DNA of 64,000 nucleotides from Streptomyces sp. NRRL S-646 (GTDB lineage Bacteria; Actinomycetota; Actinomycetes; Streptomycetales; Streptomycetaceae), in the NCBI RefSeq assembly GCF_000720765.1, contig NZ_JODC01000009.1, positions 310,001 to 374,000 of the forward strand, given 5' to 3'. Position 1 is the first letter of the stretch. The number at the start of each line of letters is the position of its first letter. The notes beneath the pieces were generated by a model. It saw only the letters and a program-made list of their open reading frames with translations. It ran no database searches and had not been told where the DNA came from. A program made the position numbers and the translations under genes. Below are positions 30,189-38,982 of this stretch, piece by piece.

Positions 30189-31619
30189 GTGACCGGAGTG
30201 ACCGGAATCGGAGAGGCAGCGGCGGGGTCGGGCGTGCGGCGGCTTCCGCGGGTGCGGGGCTTCGCCGAGTGGCCCGCCGAGGGGTCGCCCAAGGACGAGG
30301 GCAAGGCGCTGCGCAAGCGGGTGCCGCGCAGTGCGCACTCCGCGCTCGACCTCGACGGCTCCCGCCCGCACGCGGCGGACGCGGTCGAGGAGTCCCACCG
30401 CGGCCGGATCGCCGAGCTCACTCCGATACGCGCGGGCCGGATGGCGGCCACGCCGTTCGCCTTCCTGCGTGGTTCCGCCGGCCTCATGGCGTACGACCTC
30501 GCGCGCACACCCATGACCCGGATCCGCGCGCAGATCTGCGGCGACGCGCATGCCGCCAACTTCGGCCTGTACGGCGATGCGCGCGGTGACCTGGTCATCG
30601 ACCTCAACGACTTCGACGAGACCGTCCACGGCCCCTGGGAGTGGGACCTCAAGCGGCTCGCCGCCTCTCTCGTGCTCGCGGGCCGGGAGGCAGGCGCCGA
30701 CGAGGACCAGTGCCGCAAGGCGGCCTACGACGCGACCGGCGCCTATCGCCGCACCATGCGGCTGCTCGCCAAGCTGCCGGTGCTGGACGCGTGGAACGCC
30801 ATCGCGGACGAGGAACTCGTCTCCCACACCGACGCGCACGACCTGCTCGGCACGCTGGAGCGGGTCTCCGAGAAGGCGCGGGCCAATACGAGCGGGCGCT
30901 TCGCGGCGAAGTCGACGGAGCAGGCCGAGGACGGCGGGCGCCGCTTCGTGGAGGCGCTGCCGGTGCTGCGGCGGGTGCCGGACGCGGAGGCCGCGGCGGT
31001 GGCGGCGGCCCTCGAGCAGTACGTGACGACGCTCTCCGAGGACCGGCTGCCGCTGCTGGCCCGCCATGCGGTGCACGACGTCGCCTTCCGGGTCGTCGGC
31101 ACGGGCAGCGTCGGCACACGGTCGTACGTCGTGCTGCTCCTGGACCACCGGGGGCAGCCGCTCGTCCTCCAGGTGAAGGAGGCCCGCCCGTCGACGCTGG
31201 TGCCGCACCTGGTGACCGCGGGCTTCGAGGTGCCGGAGGTGGAGCACGAGGGCCGCCGGGTGGTGCTCGGGCAGAAGCGCATGCAGGTCGTCAGCGACAT
31301 CCTGCTGGGCTGGACGTCGGTGGAGGGACGGCCCTTCCAGGTACGGCAGTTCCGCAACCGCAAGGGCAGTGTCGACCCGGCGGCGCTGGCCGCCGACCAG
31401 ATAGACGACTACGGCCGTATGACCGGCGCGCTCCTGGCCCGCGCGCACTCCCACAGCGCCGACCCGCGGCTGGTCGCAGGGTACTGCGGCAAGAGCGAGG
31501 AACTGGACGCGGCGATCGCCGACTTCGGCGTCGCCTATGCCGACCGCACGGAGGCCGACCACGCCGATCTGGTGGCAGCGGTGCGGGCGGGGCGGATCGC
31601 GGCGGAGATGGGCGTGTGA
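30189..31619 (+). CDS. DUF2252 family protein
   Basis: This 476-residue cytoplasmic protein matches DUF2252, a widespread family related to protein-kinase-like or aminoglycoside-phosphotransferase folds, with no established substrate. Recognisable blocks are RMAATPFAFLRGSAGLMAYDL, ICGDAHAANFGLYG (an HxxN-type catalytic-loop analogue), DLNDFDETVHGPWEWDLKRL and QVKEARPS, with GKSEELDAAIADFGVAYAD at the end. GTG 30189 is preferred because GGGGGAGG lies eight bases upstream; the frame is open to 30054. It appears monocistronic and its role is unknown. Confidence 0.88.
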   Translation: MTGVTGIGEAAAGSGVRRLPRVRGFAEWPAEGSPKDEGKALRKRVPRSAHSALDLDGSRPHAADAVEESHRGRIAELTPIRAGRMAATPFAFLRGSAGLMAYDLARTPMTRIRAQICGDAHAANFGLYGDARGDLVIDLNDFDETVHGPWEWDLKRLAASLVLAGREAGADEDQCRKAAYDATGAYRRTMRLLAKLPVLDAWNAIADEELVSHTDAHDLLGTLERVSEKARANTSGRFAAKSTEQAEDGGRRFVEALPVLRRVPDAEAAAVAAALEQYVTTLSEDRLPLLARHAVHDVAFRVVGTGSVGTRSYVVLLLDHRGQPLVLQVKEARPSTLVPHLVTAGFEVPEVEHEGRRVVLGQKRMQVVSDILLGWTSVEGRPFQVRQFRNRKGSVDPAALAADQIDDYGRMTGALLARAHSHSADPRLVAGYCGKSEELDAAIADFGVAYADRTEADHADLVAAVRAGRIAAEMGV

Positions 31620-31724
31620 GCTGGGTGTCTGCGGGAGGCGGCCGGTGCGGGCCGTGCTTGCAGGGGCGCGATGCGATGACCTTGCGCCGCACTGGCCGCC
31701 TCCGCCGTGGCCTACGCTGGGCGG

Positions 31725-32567
31725 GTGACGAGCCCGGAAGCTGAGCAGGGTGGTGTCGCCGGCGAGGCGCAGGCGACGCCCCAGGACGGTGCGCCGCGTC
31801 CCGAGGAGCGGCTGGAGCGGGCCGTGCGGGCCGCCGAGCAGGCGCTGATCGAGTACGAGATCGCTGTCGAGACCTTCCGCGTGGAGGTCGAGAACTTCTC
31901 CCGGCTGCACCACCAGAAGCTCGGCCCGATGTACGCCCGTCTCGACGAGCTGGACGCGCAGATCGCCGAGGCCCGGGCCGCCCGCACCGGCGACCCCGAG
32001 GACCGGCGCAAGGCGGACGAGGCGCGCGCCCGGGTCATGCCGATGCCAGGTGTCGAGGAGCTGTTCCACGGCTGGATGGACGGGGAGGGGCTCTTCCCGG
32101 AGGCCGTGGCGATGCTCACGGACCAGCCCGTGCGGCCCCCGCAGCGGGTGCGCCCCAGCGACGAGGCCCGCAAGCTCTACCGTGAGCTGGCCCGCAAGGC
32201 CCACCCCGACCTGGCCCAGGACGACACCGAGCGGGCGCGGCGCGAGGAGTTCATCACCCGCGTCAACGCCGCCTACGCCCGCGGCGACGAGCCGCTGCTG
32301 CGGGAGCTGGCAGAGGAGTGGGCCAGGGGCCCGGCTCCTCAGGAGCGCGGTCCGAGCCGCAGCGAGGAGCTCTACGCCCGCCTCGAATGGCTCGCCCAGC
32401 GCAAGGAACTGCTCTCGCTGGTCGCCAAGGAACTGGAGGAGAGCGCGATCGGCGCGATGCTCCGGCTGGCGCCGGACGATCCGGACCGGCTCCTGGAGGA
32501 GATCGCCGAGAAGCTCCTGGCCGATGTCTCCCAGCGCGAGGCGGAGCTGGCCGAGCTCCTTGGGTAG
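31725..32567 (+). CDS. J-domain-like protein with coiled-coil regions
   Basis: This 280-residue protein has a long N-terminal helical region (residues 28-105, heptad-rich) and a J-domain-like segment at about residues 145-190 (ARKLYRELARKAHPDLAQDD) with the HPD motif at 160-162 that stimulates DnaK-type Hsp70s. A second helical region follows to the end. It lacks the Gly/Phe and zinc-finger parts of true DnaJ, so it is a class III J-protein that would direct Hsp70 to a special client. The GTG at 31725 is the chosen start; the client is unknown. Confidence 0.8.
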   Translation: MTSPEAEQGGVAGEAQATPQDGAPRPEERLERAVRAAEQALIEYEIAVETFRVEVENFSRLHHQKLGPMYARLDELDAQIAEARAARTGDPEDRRKADEARARVMPMPGVEELFHGWMDGEGLFPEAVAMLTDQPVRPPQRVRPSDEARKLYRELARKAHPDLAQDDTERARREEFITRVNAAYARGDEPLLRELAEEWARGPAPQERGPSRSEELYARLEWLAQRKELLSLVAKELEESAIGAMLRLAPDDPDRLLEEIAEKLLADVSQREAELAELLG

Positions 32568-32622
32568 CCCGCCGCTCGGGCGGCCGGTGCCGTGTCCGGC
32601 AGCGTCGGGTAGCGTCTTGGGC

Positions 32623-32970
32623 ATGCATTTCGGAGCTGGTGTGCCCACGGTCGAGGTCGGAGACCTCAAGGACGGCGACTTCCTGCTGGACGTCCGCGAG
32701 GACGACGAGTGGCAGGCGGGTCACGCCGAAGGGGCACTGCACATCCCCATCAGTGATTTCGTCGCCCGCTACGGCGAGCTGACCGAGGCCGCGCCGCAGG
32801 ACGGCCGCGTCAACGTGATCTGCCGCTCCGGCGGCCGCTCGGCGCAGGTCGCGATGTACCTCGTGCAGCAGGGCATCGACGCGGTGAACGTCGACGGCGG
32901 CATGCAGGTGTGGGCGGCTGCGGGCCGCCCGGTCGTGACCGACGAGGGGCAGCCCGGGTTCGTCCTGTAG
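32623..32970 (+). CDS. Single-domain rhodanese (sulfurtransferase-like)
   Basis: This 115-residue protein is one rhodanese domain. Cys67 in the active-site loop CRSGGRSA would carry the persulfide. The family hallmarks DVREDDEWQAGHAEGALHIP and NVDGGMQVWAAAGRPV are present. It probably moves sulfane sulfur or acts as a small sulfurtransferase in the cytoplasm; the physiological partner is unknown. ATG 32623 is used, 55 bp after the J-protein gene. It is convergent with the acyl-CoA dehydrogenase gene, whose stop is 19 bp away. Confidence 0.93.
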   Translation: MHFGAGVPTVEVGDLKDGDFLLDVREDDEWQAGHAEGALHIPISDFVARYGELTEAAPQDGRVNVICRSGGRSAQVAMYLVQQGIDAVNVDGGMQVWAAAGRPVVTDEGQPGFVL

Positions 32971-32989
32971 CTCGCGGCGGCCGCTGCGG

Positions 32990-34123
32990 TCAGCCCAGCG
33001 GGTGCGCCGCCAGCAGGTCGCCGAGAGCCTCCTCGTGCGCTGCCGGCGGGCCGAGCTGCAGCTCCAGGTGCTTGGCCCAGGCGTGGTACCGGTGCAGGGG
33101 GTATTCGACGTCCGCCCCGAACCCGCCGTGCAGATGCTGTGCCGTCTGCACGACCCGCCGCACGCCCTCCGACGCCCAGATCTTGGCGACGGCGACGTCA
33201 CCGGAGGCGGGCAGTACGCCGGGCGCTCCCGAGGCGATCCGCCACGCGGCCTGCCACAGCGTGGCCTCCATCGCGCGCAGGTCGATGTACCGGTCGGCGG
33301 CCTGCACGGCGACCGCCTGGAACGTGGCGACGGGGTGTCCGAACTGCTCCCGTTTGCCAGTGTATTCACTGGTCATCGCGAGGACCCGTTCGCCGAGCCC
33401 GAGGGCCAGCGCGCACGTCCCGGTGGTCAGCAGTTCGCGCAGCCACTCCCATGCGCCGTCGGCGTCGATGACGTCACGGGACGGGATGCGTGCGGACTCC
33501 AGACGCAGTTCGCCGAGCCGCTCGCCGGTGGTGGAGACCTGCTCGCCGAGCCCGACGCCTTGGTGGCTGCGGGGGACCACGGCGAGGAGGGTGCGGTCGG
33601 CGGTCGTATGGGCCGGTACGACGACGAAGTCGGCGGTGTGCGCCCAGGGCACGCTGGTCTGCACCCCGTCCAGGAGCCACTGGTCGCCCTCCTGCTGTGC
33701 GGTCACGGCGAGTTCGGCCGGGTCGTGGCCGGTGCGGCCGTTCGCGGCGACGGTCAGCACCGCCTCGCCCCGCCCCGCACGGGGGAGCAGCGCCGACTTC
33801 AACTCCTCGCCGCCGTATGCCTGTACGGCCGCCGCGGCCGCGCTGGTCTCCAGCACGGGTACACGCGCCAGTACCCTGGCCGACTCCCGCAGCACCAGGC
33901 AGAGCGCGATGGCGTCCAGGCCTGCCCCGCCGTACTCCGCGCCGAGCAGCAGGCTCAGCAGGTCCGCCTCGGCGAGCCGGGTCCACAGTGCGCGGTCGAA
34001 GTCCTCGGCGACGGCGCCGGGGACGAGTGAGGGGCTGGGCACCGCGTCCGGCTGGACCCCGGCGAACACCCCCCGCGCCGCCTCGGCCGCCGCCTGCTGC
34101 TCCTCGGTGAAGGTGAAGTCCAC
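32990..34123 (-). CDS. Acyl-CoA dehydrogenase (FadE-type)
   Basis: This 377-residue FAD enzyme oxidises an acyl-CoA to the 2,3-enoyl-CoA. It starts MDFTFTEEQQAAAEAARGVF. The C-terminal domain has KREQFGHPVATFQAVAVQAAD and AQHLHGGFGADVEYPLHRY, typical of the acyl-CoA dehydrogenase fold. The central domain is divergent, like the short FadE proteins used on steroid or bulky side chains. The GTG start has GGAGGG eight bases upstream. A palindrome matching the KstR box sits about 50 bp upstream, which supports a sterol- or lipid-linked role, but the actual substrate is unknown. Confidence 0.9.
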   Translation of the reverse strand: MDFTFTEEQQAAAEAARGVFAGVQPDAVPSPSLVPGAVAEDFDRALWTRLAEADLLSLLLGAEYGGAGLDAIALCLVLRESARVLARVPVLETSAAAAAVQAYGGEELKSALLPRAGRGEAVLTVAANGRTGHDPAELAVTAQQEGDQWLLDGVQTSVPWAHTADFVVVPAHTTADRTLLAVVPRSHQGVGLGEQVSTTGERLGELRLESARIPSRDVIDADGAWEWLRELLTTGTCALALGLGERVLAMTSEYTGKREQFGHPVATFQAVAVQAADRYIDLRAMEATLWQAAWRIASGAPGVLPASGDVAVAKIWASEGVRRVVQTAQHLHGGFGADVEYPLHRYHAWAKHLELQLGPPAAHEEALGDLLAAHPLG

Positions 34124-34153
34124 GGTCCTGTCCCTCCGGAGGGTCCGCTGCTC

Positions 34154-34166
34154 TGACGGACCGTCA
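34154..34166. promoter_or_regulatory. Perfect palindrome upstream of the acyl-CoA dehydrogenase
   Basis: TGACGGACCGTCA is a perfect 6-1-6 inverted repeat, about 30 bp before the GTG start and next to the KstR-like box. It could be a TetR-type operator or part of the promoter. Confidence 0.55.
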
Positions 34167-34169
34167 AGA

Positions 34170-34183
34170 TAGAACAGGTTCTA
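34170..34183. promoter_or_regulatory. KstR-like operator box
   Basis: TAGAACAGGTTCTA fits the consensus TnnAACnnGTTnnA recalled for KstR, the TetR-family repressor of cholesterol catabolism in mycobacteria. It lies between the acyl-CoA dehydrogenase gene and the end of paaE. Binding has not been tested. Confidence 0.65.
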
Positions 34184-34227
34184 GAAGAAGGGAACGGTGC
34201 GCCGACTCCGGACGCCTGGTCGTGGGT

Positions 34228-35289
34228 TCAGCGGTCGAAGTCCAGCTCCACTTTCTCCGTCACCGGATGCGACTGGCATGCCAGCACGTATCCCGCCTCC
34301 GTCTCCTCCGGTTCCAGCGCGAAGTTGCGGTCCATGCGCACCTCGCCGGTGACCAGGAAGGCCCGGCATGTGCCGCACACCCCGCCCTTGCAGGCGTAGG
34401 GCGCGTCGGGGCGGTTGCGCAGGACCGTCTCCAGCAGGGACTCGCCGTCCTGCACGGGCCAGGTCCCGCCGCGGCCGTCGAGCCGGGCGGTGACCGTGCT
34501 GTGCGCGGGGGCCGTCGCGGTCGAGGCGGGGGCGGCGGCGTCGACGTGGAAGATCTCCTCGTGGATGCGCGTGCGCGTCACACCGAGCCCGCGCAGGGCC
34601 CGCTCGGCCCCTTGGACCAGCCCGAACGGCCCGCACAGGAACCATCCCGCAACCTGCCCCACCGGCAGCAGCGCCGGCAGCAGCCCGGTCAGCCGCTCCT
34701 GGTCGAGCCGCCCGGACGGCAGCCCCGCCTGCTGTTCCTCCCGGGACAGCACCGTCACCAGCTGCAGCCGCCCCGGATACCGGTCCTTCAGATCGGCGAC
34801 CTCGTCCAGGAACATCGTCGAGGCGGCCGTACGGTCGCTGCGTAGGAGACAGAACCGGGCCTCCGGCTCGCGCGCCAGCAGCGTCGAGACGATCGACAGC
34901 ACCGGGGTGATGCCGCTGCCGCCGACGATCGCCGCGTACAGGCCGGGCGCCGGGTCGAGGGTGAAGCGGCCGGCCGGGGTCATCACCTCCAGCTCGTCGC
35001 CGACGTCGATCTCCTTGAGTGCGTACGTCGAGAAGGCCCCGCCCTCGACCAGTCGCACGCCGACCCGCAGGGTGGTGGGGCCCGCGCTGCCGGGGGCCGG
35101 TGCCGGGGAGCAGATCGAGTACGTGCGCCGTATCTCCTCCCCGTCCACCAGGCGCCGAAGGGCCAGATGCTGGCCGGCGGCGTGCCGGTACTCCTCGCGC
35201 AGCTCCTGGGGCACGGTGAGGGTGAGGGCCACGGAGTCGTCGGTGAGCCGGTCGACCGCTGCCACCCGGAGCGTGTGGAAGCGGGCCAT
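34228..35289 (-). CDS. paaE: Phenylacetyl-CoA epoxidase reductase subunit PaaE
   Basis: PaaE passes electrons from NADPH to the PaaA diiron centre. The 353-residue protein has an N-terminal FAD-binding domain (RRTYSICSP, residues 55-63), a NAD(P)-binding domain (VGGSGITPVLSI and LCGPFGLV) and a C-terminal plant-type 2Fe-2S domain with the cluster ligands in CKGGVCGTCRAFL and a later ACQSHP cysteine. ATG 35289 overlaps the paaD stop by one base (TGATG) and has AAGGAG five bases upstream. It is the last gene of paaABCDE. Confidence 0.95.
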   Translation of the reverse strand: MARFHTLRVAAVDRLTDDSVALTLTVPQELREEYRHAAGQHLALRRLVDGEEIRRTYSICSPAPAPGSAGPTTLRVGVRLVEGGAFSTYALKEIDVGDELEVMTPAGRFTLDPAPGLYAAIVGGSGITPVLSIVSTLLAREPEARFCLLRSDRTAASTMFLDEVADLKDRYPGRLQLVTVLSREEQQAGLPSGRLDQERLTGLLPALLPVGQVAGWFLCGPFGLVQGAERALRGLGVTRTRIHEEIFHVDAAAPASTATAPAHSTVTARLDGRGGTWPVQDGESLLETVLRNRPDAPYACKGGVCGTCRAFLVTGEVRMDRNFALEPEETEAGYVLACQSHPVTEKVELDFDR

Positions 35290-35807
35290 CACAGCTCCTT
35301 GAAGTGGTCGAAGGGTTCACGGCAGGACAGGCAGCGCCGCAGTGCCTTGCAGGCGGTGGAGGAGAAGCGGCTGAGCAGCTCGGTGTCGGTGCTGCCGCAG
35401 TGCGGGCAGTGCACCGGCTCCAGGGTGCGGGTCGGGCCCAGCGACACGGAGACCGGTCCGGACGCCTCTCGCACGCGCGGGGGCGCTATCCCGAACTCCC
35501 GCAGCTTGCGCCGCCCTTCGGCCGTGATGTCGTCCGTCGACCAGGCGGGGAGCAGCACCGTGCGGACGGTGACGTCCCGTATGCCGTGCGCGTGCAGCAT
35601 TCGCTCTATGTCCAGGGACATCGCCTCGATGGCGGGGCAGCCGGTGTAGGTCGGGGTCAGTTCGACCTCGACCGCGTCCGCGCCGCGCACATGCACCGCG
35701 CGCAGGACGCCGAGCTCCCGGAGGGTGAGCACCGGCAGTTCGGGGTCGGGCACCGAACCGGCGATCTCCAGGAGTTCGGACTCCAGGGCCGTGGTCGTCG
35801 TCACCAT
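35289..35807 (-). CDS. paaD: Phenylacetyl-CoA epoxidase accessory protein PaaD
   Basis: PaaD belongs to the MIP18/SufT-like group and is thought to help Fe-S or diiron assembly of the epoxidase. This 172-residue protein has the DUF59 domain at the start (VPDPELPVLTLRELGVLR), the TYTGCPAIEAM block, and a C-terminal zinc-ribbon-like segment CPHCGSTDTELLSRFSSTAC. The extra cysteines are normal for PaaD. It overlaps paaC by 7 bp and paaE by one base, so translation is coupled through the operon. Confidence 0.95.
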   Translation of the reverse strand: MVTTTTALESELLEIAGSVPDPELPVLTLRELGVLRAVHVRGADAVEVELTPTYTGCPAIEAMSLDIERMLHAHGIRDVTVRTVLLPAWSTDDITAEGRRKLREFGIAPPRVREASGPVSVSLGPTRTLEPVHCPHCGSTDTELLSRFSSTACKALRRCLSCREPFDHFKEL

Positions 35808-36532
35808 GACGCCCCCGGGTGGCTGCGGTGCAGGTGCTGCATCTCGGCGAGCATCCGGCCGAAGGACTCGGTGTGCACGCCCTGACGGCCCGCGCCGGCC
35901 GTCCACGCCCCGGCGCGAGGTCCCTCGGGGACCGTCAGGGTCGCGCGGTGCAGCACGGCCCGGACGGACTCCAGCCAGGCCGTCTCCATCCCGGCCAGGT
36001 CGACGTCCAGGCCGTCCACCCGCTGGAACATCTCGCCGGTGAAGCGCCACAGAGCCGTGCACGCGCGCTGCATGCGCTCGTGGCCGGCCTCCGTGCCGTC
36101 GCCGAGCCGAAGCGTCCACTGTTCGGCGTGGTCGCGGTGGTAGGCGACCTCCTTGACGGCCTTTGCGGCGAGGCCTGTGAAGGGGCCGTCCGCGGCGGCC
36201 AGTTCGGCGTACAGCAGGTGCTGGTAGGTGGAGAAGTAGAGCTGCCGGGCGATGGTGTGGGCGAAGTCGCCGTTCGGCTGTTCCACCAGCTGGAGGTTGC
36301 GGAAGGCGCGCTCCTCGCGCAGATACGCCAGCTCGTCCTCGTCGCCCACCGTCGACAGCAGCACGCGGGCCTGACCCAGCAGGTCCAGCGCGATGTTGGC
36401 GAGGGCGACCTCCTCCTCCAGGACGGGGGCATGGCCCGCCCACTCGCCGAGGCGGTGCGAGAGCACCAGGGCGTCGTCGCCGAGAGCCAGGGCGGCGGTC
36501 GTGGCAACCGCGGCCGTTTCGGGAGCCGTCAC
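35801..36532 (-). CDS. paaC: Phenylacetyl-CoA epoxidase structural subunit PaaC
   Basis: PaaC is the non-catalytic diiron-like scaffold that pairs with PaaA. This 243-residue protein has helical PaaA/PaaC motifs, LGQARVLLSTVGDEDELAYL, DFAHTIARQLYFSTYQHLLY and AVKEVAYHRDHAEQW. The GTG start overlaps the paaB stop by four bases (GTGA), and the gene overlaps paaD by 7 bp. No iron-binding residues are required in PaaC, consistent with the looser conservation seen here. Confidence 0.94.
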   Translation of the reverse strand: MTAPETAAVATTAALALGDDALVLSHRLGEWAGHAPVLEEEVALANIALDLLGQARVLLSTVGDEDELAYLREERAFRNLQLVEQPNGDFAHTIARQLYFSTYQHLLYAELAAADGPFTGLAAKAVKEVAYHRDHAEQWTLRLGDGTEAGHERMQRACTALWRFTGEMFQRVDGLDVDLAGMETAWLESVRAVLHRATLTVPEGPRAGAWTAGAGRQGVHTESFGRMLAEMQHLHRSHPGASW

Positions 36533-36812
36533 AGGTGCTTCACCCCGTCCGGGATCTCGTAGAACGTCGGGTGCCGGTACGGCTTGTCGGCGGCCGGCTC
36601 GAAGAACGGGTCCTTCTCGTCCGGGGAGGACGCGGTGATCGCGGACGACGGGACGACCCAGATCGAGACGCCCTCGCCGCGGCGGGTGTAGAGGTCGCGG
36701 GCGTTGCGCAGGGCGAACTCCGCGTCCGGCGCGTGCAGGCTGCCGGCGTGGGTGTGGGAGAGGCCGCGGCGTGAGCGCACGAAGACCTCCCACAGGGGCC
36801 AGTCGGTGTTCG

Positions 36813-36816
<4 letters not shown>
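36529..36816 (-). CDS. paaB: Phenylacetyl-CoA epoxidase small subunit PaaB
   Basis: This 95-residue protein bridges PaaAC heterodimers in the epoxidase complex. It starts [20 protein letters not shown] and contains [35 protein letters not shown] in shorter recognisable pieces ([16 protein letters not shown]), which are typical of PaaB. The gene overlaps paaA by four bases (ATGA) and paaC by four, giving tight stoichiometric coupling. Confidence 0.94.
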
Positions 36817-37835
<1,019 letters not shown>

Positions 37836-38139
37836 GCGGTCCCCCTCGACCTGGGCTCGGTCCGGAGCCGGCTCCCGACCGATCGTTCGGTTCGTGCGAT
37901 TCCATGGTGGGACGGGCGCCGTAAGCTGTCAACCGCTGTGGGTAACTTGCGGGCGTGTCCTGTGGACAAATTGGGCGACCTCGCGTATGCCGCGGCGAGG
38001 CCGGCCCGACAGGGGCTGTGCCGCGCGGGCGGGCCTGAGTACCGTGCCCGTGCGAGTGCGGTGGCGTGGTGCGCACATGCGGTACGGCGCCCCGCGGCCG
38101 GGCGGCCGGAAGATGGACCGGATCGGGAGACGGGGCGGA
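37836..38139. other. Divergent promoter region between paaA and the DUF5819 gene
   Basis: No gene is seen. The region contains the TetR-type operator at 37878-37891 and DnaA-box-like TGTGGGTAA (37937-37945, weak) and TGTGGACAA (37961-37969). Confidence 0.6.
37878..37891. promoter_or_regulatory. Putative PaaR operator 1 (paa operon)
   Basis: ACCGATCGTTCGGT has inverted 5-base arms (ACCGA/TCGGT) around TCGT. It lies about 43 bp upstream of paaA. It is the exact complement of operator 2 at 42804-42817. Confidence 0.75.
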
Positions 38140-38982
38140 ATGGACGCGTACGGCACAGACACGGACGCCCGGCACGGGCCGGACGGACCGGGCAGGCCAG
38201 ACGGTGCGCCCGAGCCGGCCGGACCGGGTCCGGCGGACGATCCGCAGGACGTCTCGACGGACGCCGCCGTACTCGATTCCGGCGCCTTGGCCTTCTCGGT
38301 CGCTCCCGCTCCCGGCCGGCCGGACGCCGAACCCCGCACCGGGGTGGCCGCTCTCTCCCTGCGCTACCAGATCGGCGCCGCGCTGGCGCTCGCCGTCGTC
38401 GCGGTCGTCGTGTGTGTGCACGTCGGCATGGTCTTTCTGTACGTCGCGCCGTCGAACACCCTGACGAAGGCGCACGGCAAGGCGATCGACGACTGGATCT
38501 ACCCGGAGTTCGAGCAGAACTGGAAGCTCTTCGCGCCGAACCCGCTGCAGCAGAACATCGCCGTCCAGGTCCGCGCCGAGGTGCAGGAGAAGAACGGCGA
38601 GGTGCGGACCACCGGCTGGTACGACCTGTCCGCCCAGGACGGGCAGGCCATCGACGGCAATCTGGTGCCCAGCCACACCGAGCAGAACGAGCTGCGCCGG
38701 GCCTGGGACTTCTTCGTCGCCACGCACGACAGCAACAACCGTCCGGCGGGGCTGCGCGGCGGCCTGTCCGAGACGTATCTGCGGCGCATAGTGGTGCTCC
38801 GCCTGGGCCGCGACGACGCGGCCGGGAAGGGCGGAGTCATCGAGCAGGTCCAGGTCCGTTCCCGTACCACCAATGTGCCCCCGCCGAAGTGGAGCACCGA
38901 GAAGATCTCCGACAAACCCATGGACCGTGTGCTGCCGTGGTGGCCGGTCGCTGCCGCAGACACCGACGGAGGCGCCCGGTGA
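38140..38982 (+). CDS. DUF5819 family membrane protein
   Basis: This 280-residue protein has a Gly/Pro/Asp-rich cytoplasmic start, one membrane helix near residues 82-103 (IGAALALAVVAVVVCVHVGM), and an extracytoplasmic domain with YVAPSNTLTKAHGKAIDDW, NWKLFAPNPLQQNIAVQV and TTGWYDLSAQDG. These fit DUF5819, as I recall the family. Its stop overlaps the HTTM gene's GTG by four bases, so the two proteins are probably made in equal amounts and act together. ATG 38140 is used; ATG 38113 is also in frame. Function unknown. Confidence 0.8.
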   Translation: MDAYGTDTDARHGPDGPGRPDGAPEPAGPGPADDPQDVSTDAAVLDSGALAFSVAPAPGRPDAEPRTGVAALSLRYQIGAALALAVVAVVVCVHVGMVFLYVAPSNTLTKAHGKAIDDWIYPEFEQNWKLFAPNPLQQNIAVQVRAEVQEKNGEVRTTGWYDLSAQDGQAIDGNLVPSHTEQNELRRAWDFFVATHDSNNRPAGLRGGLSETYLRRIVVLRLGRDDAAGKGGVIEQVQVRSRTTNVPPPKWSTEKISDKPMDRVLPWWPVAAADTDGGAR

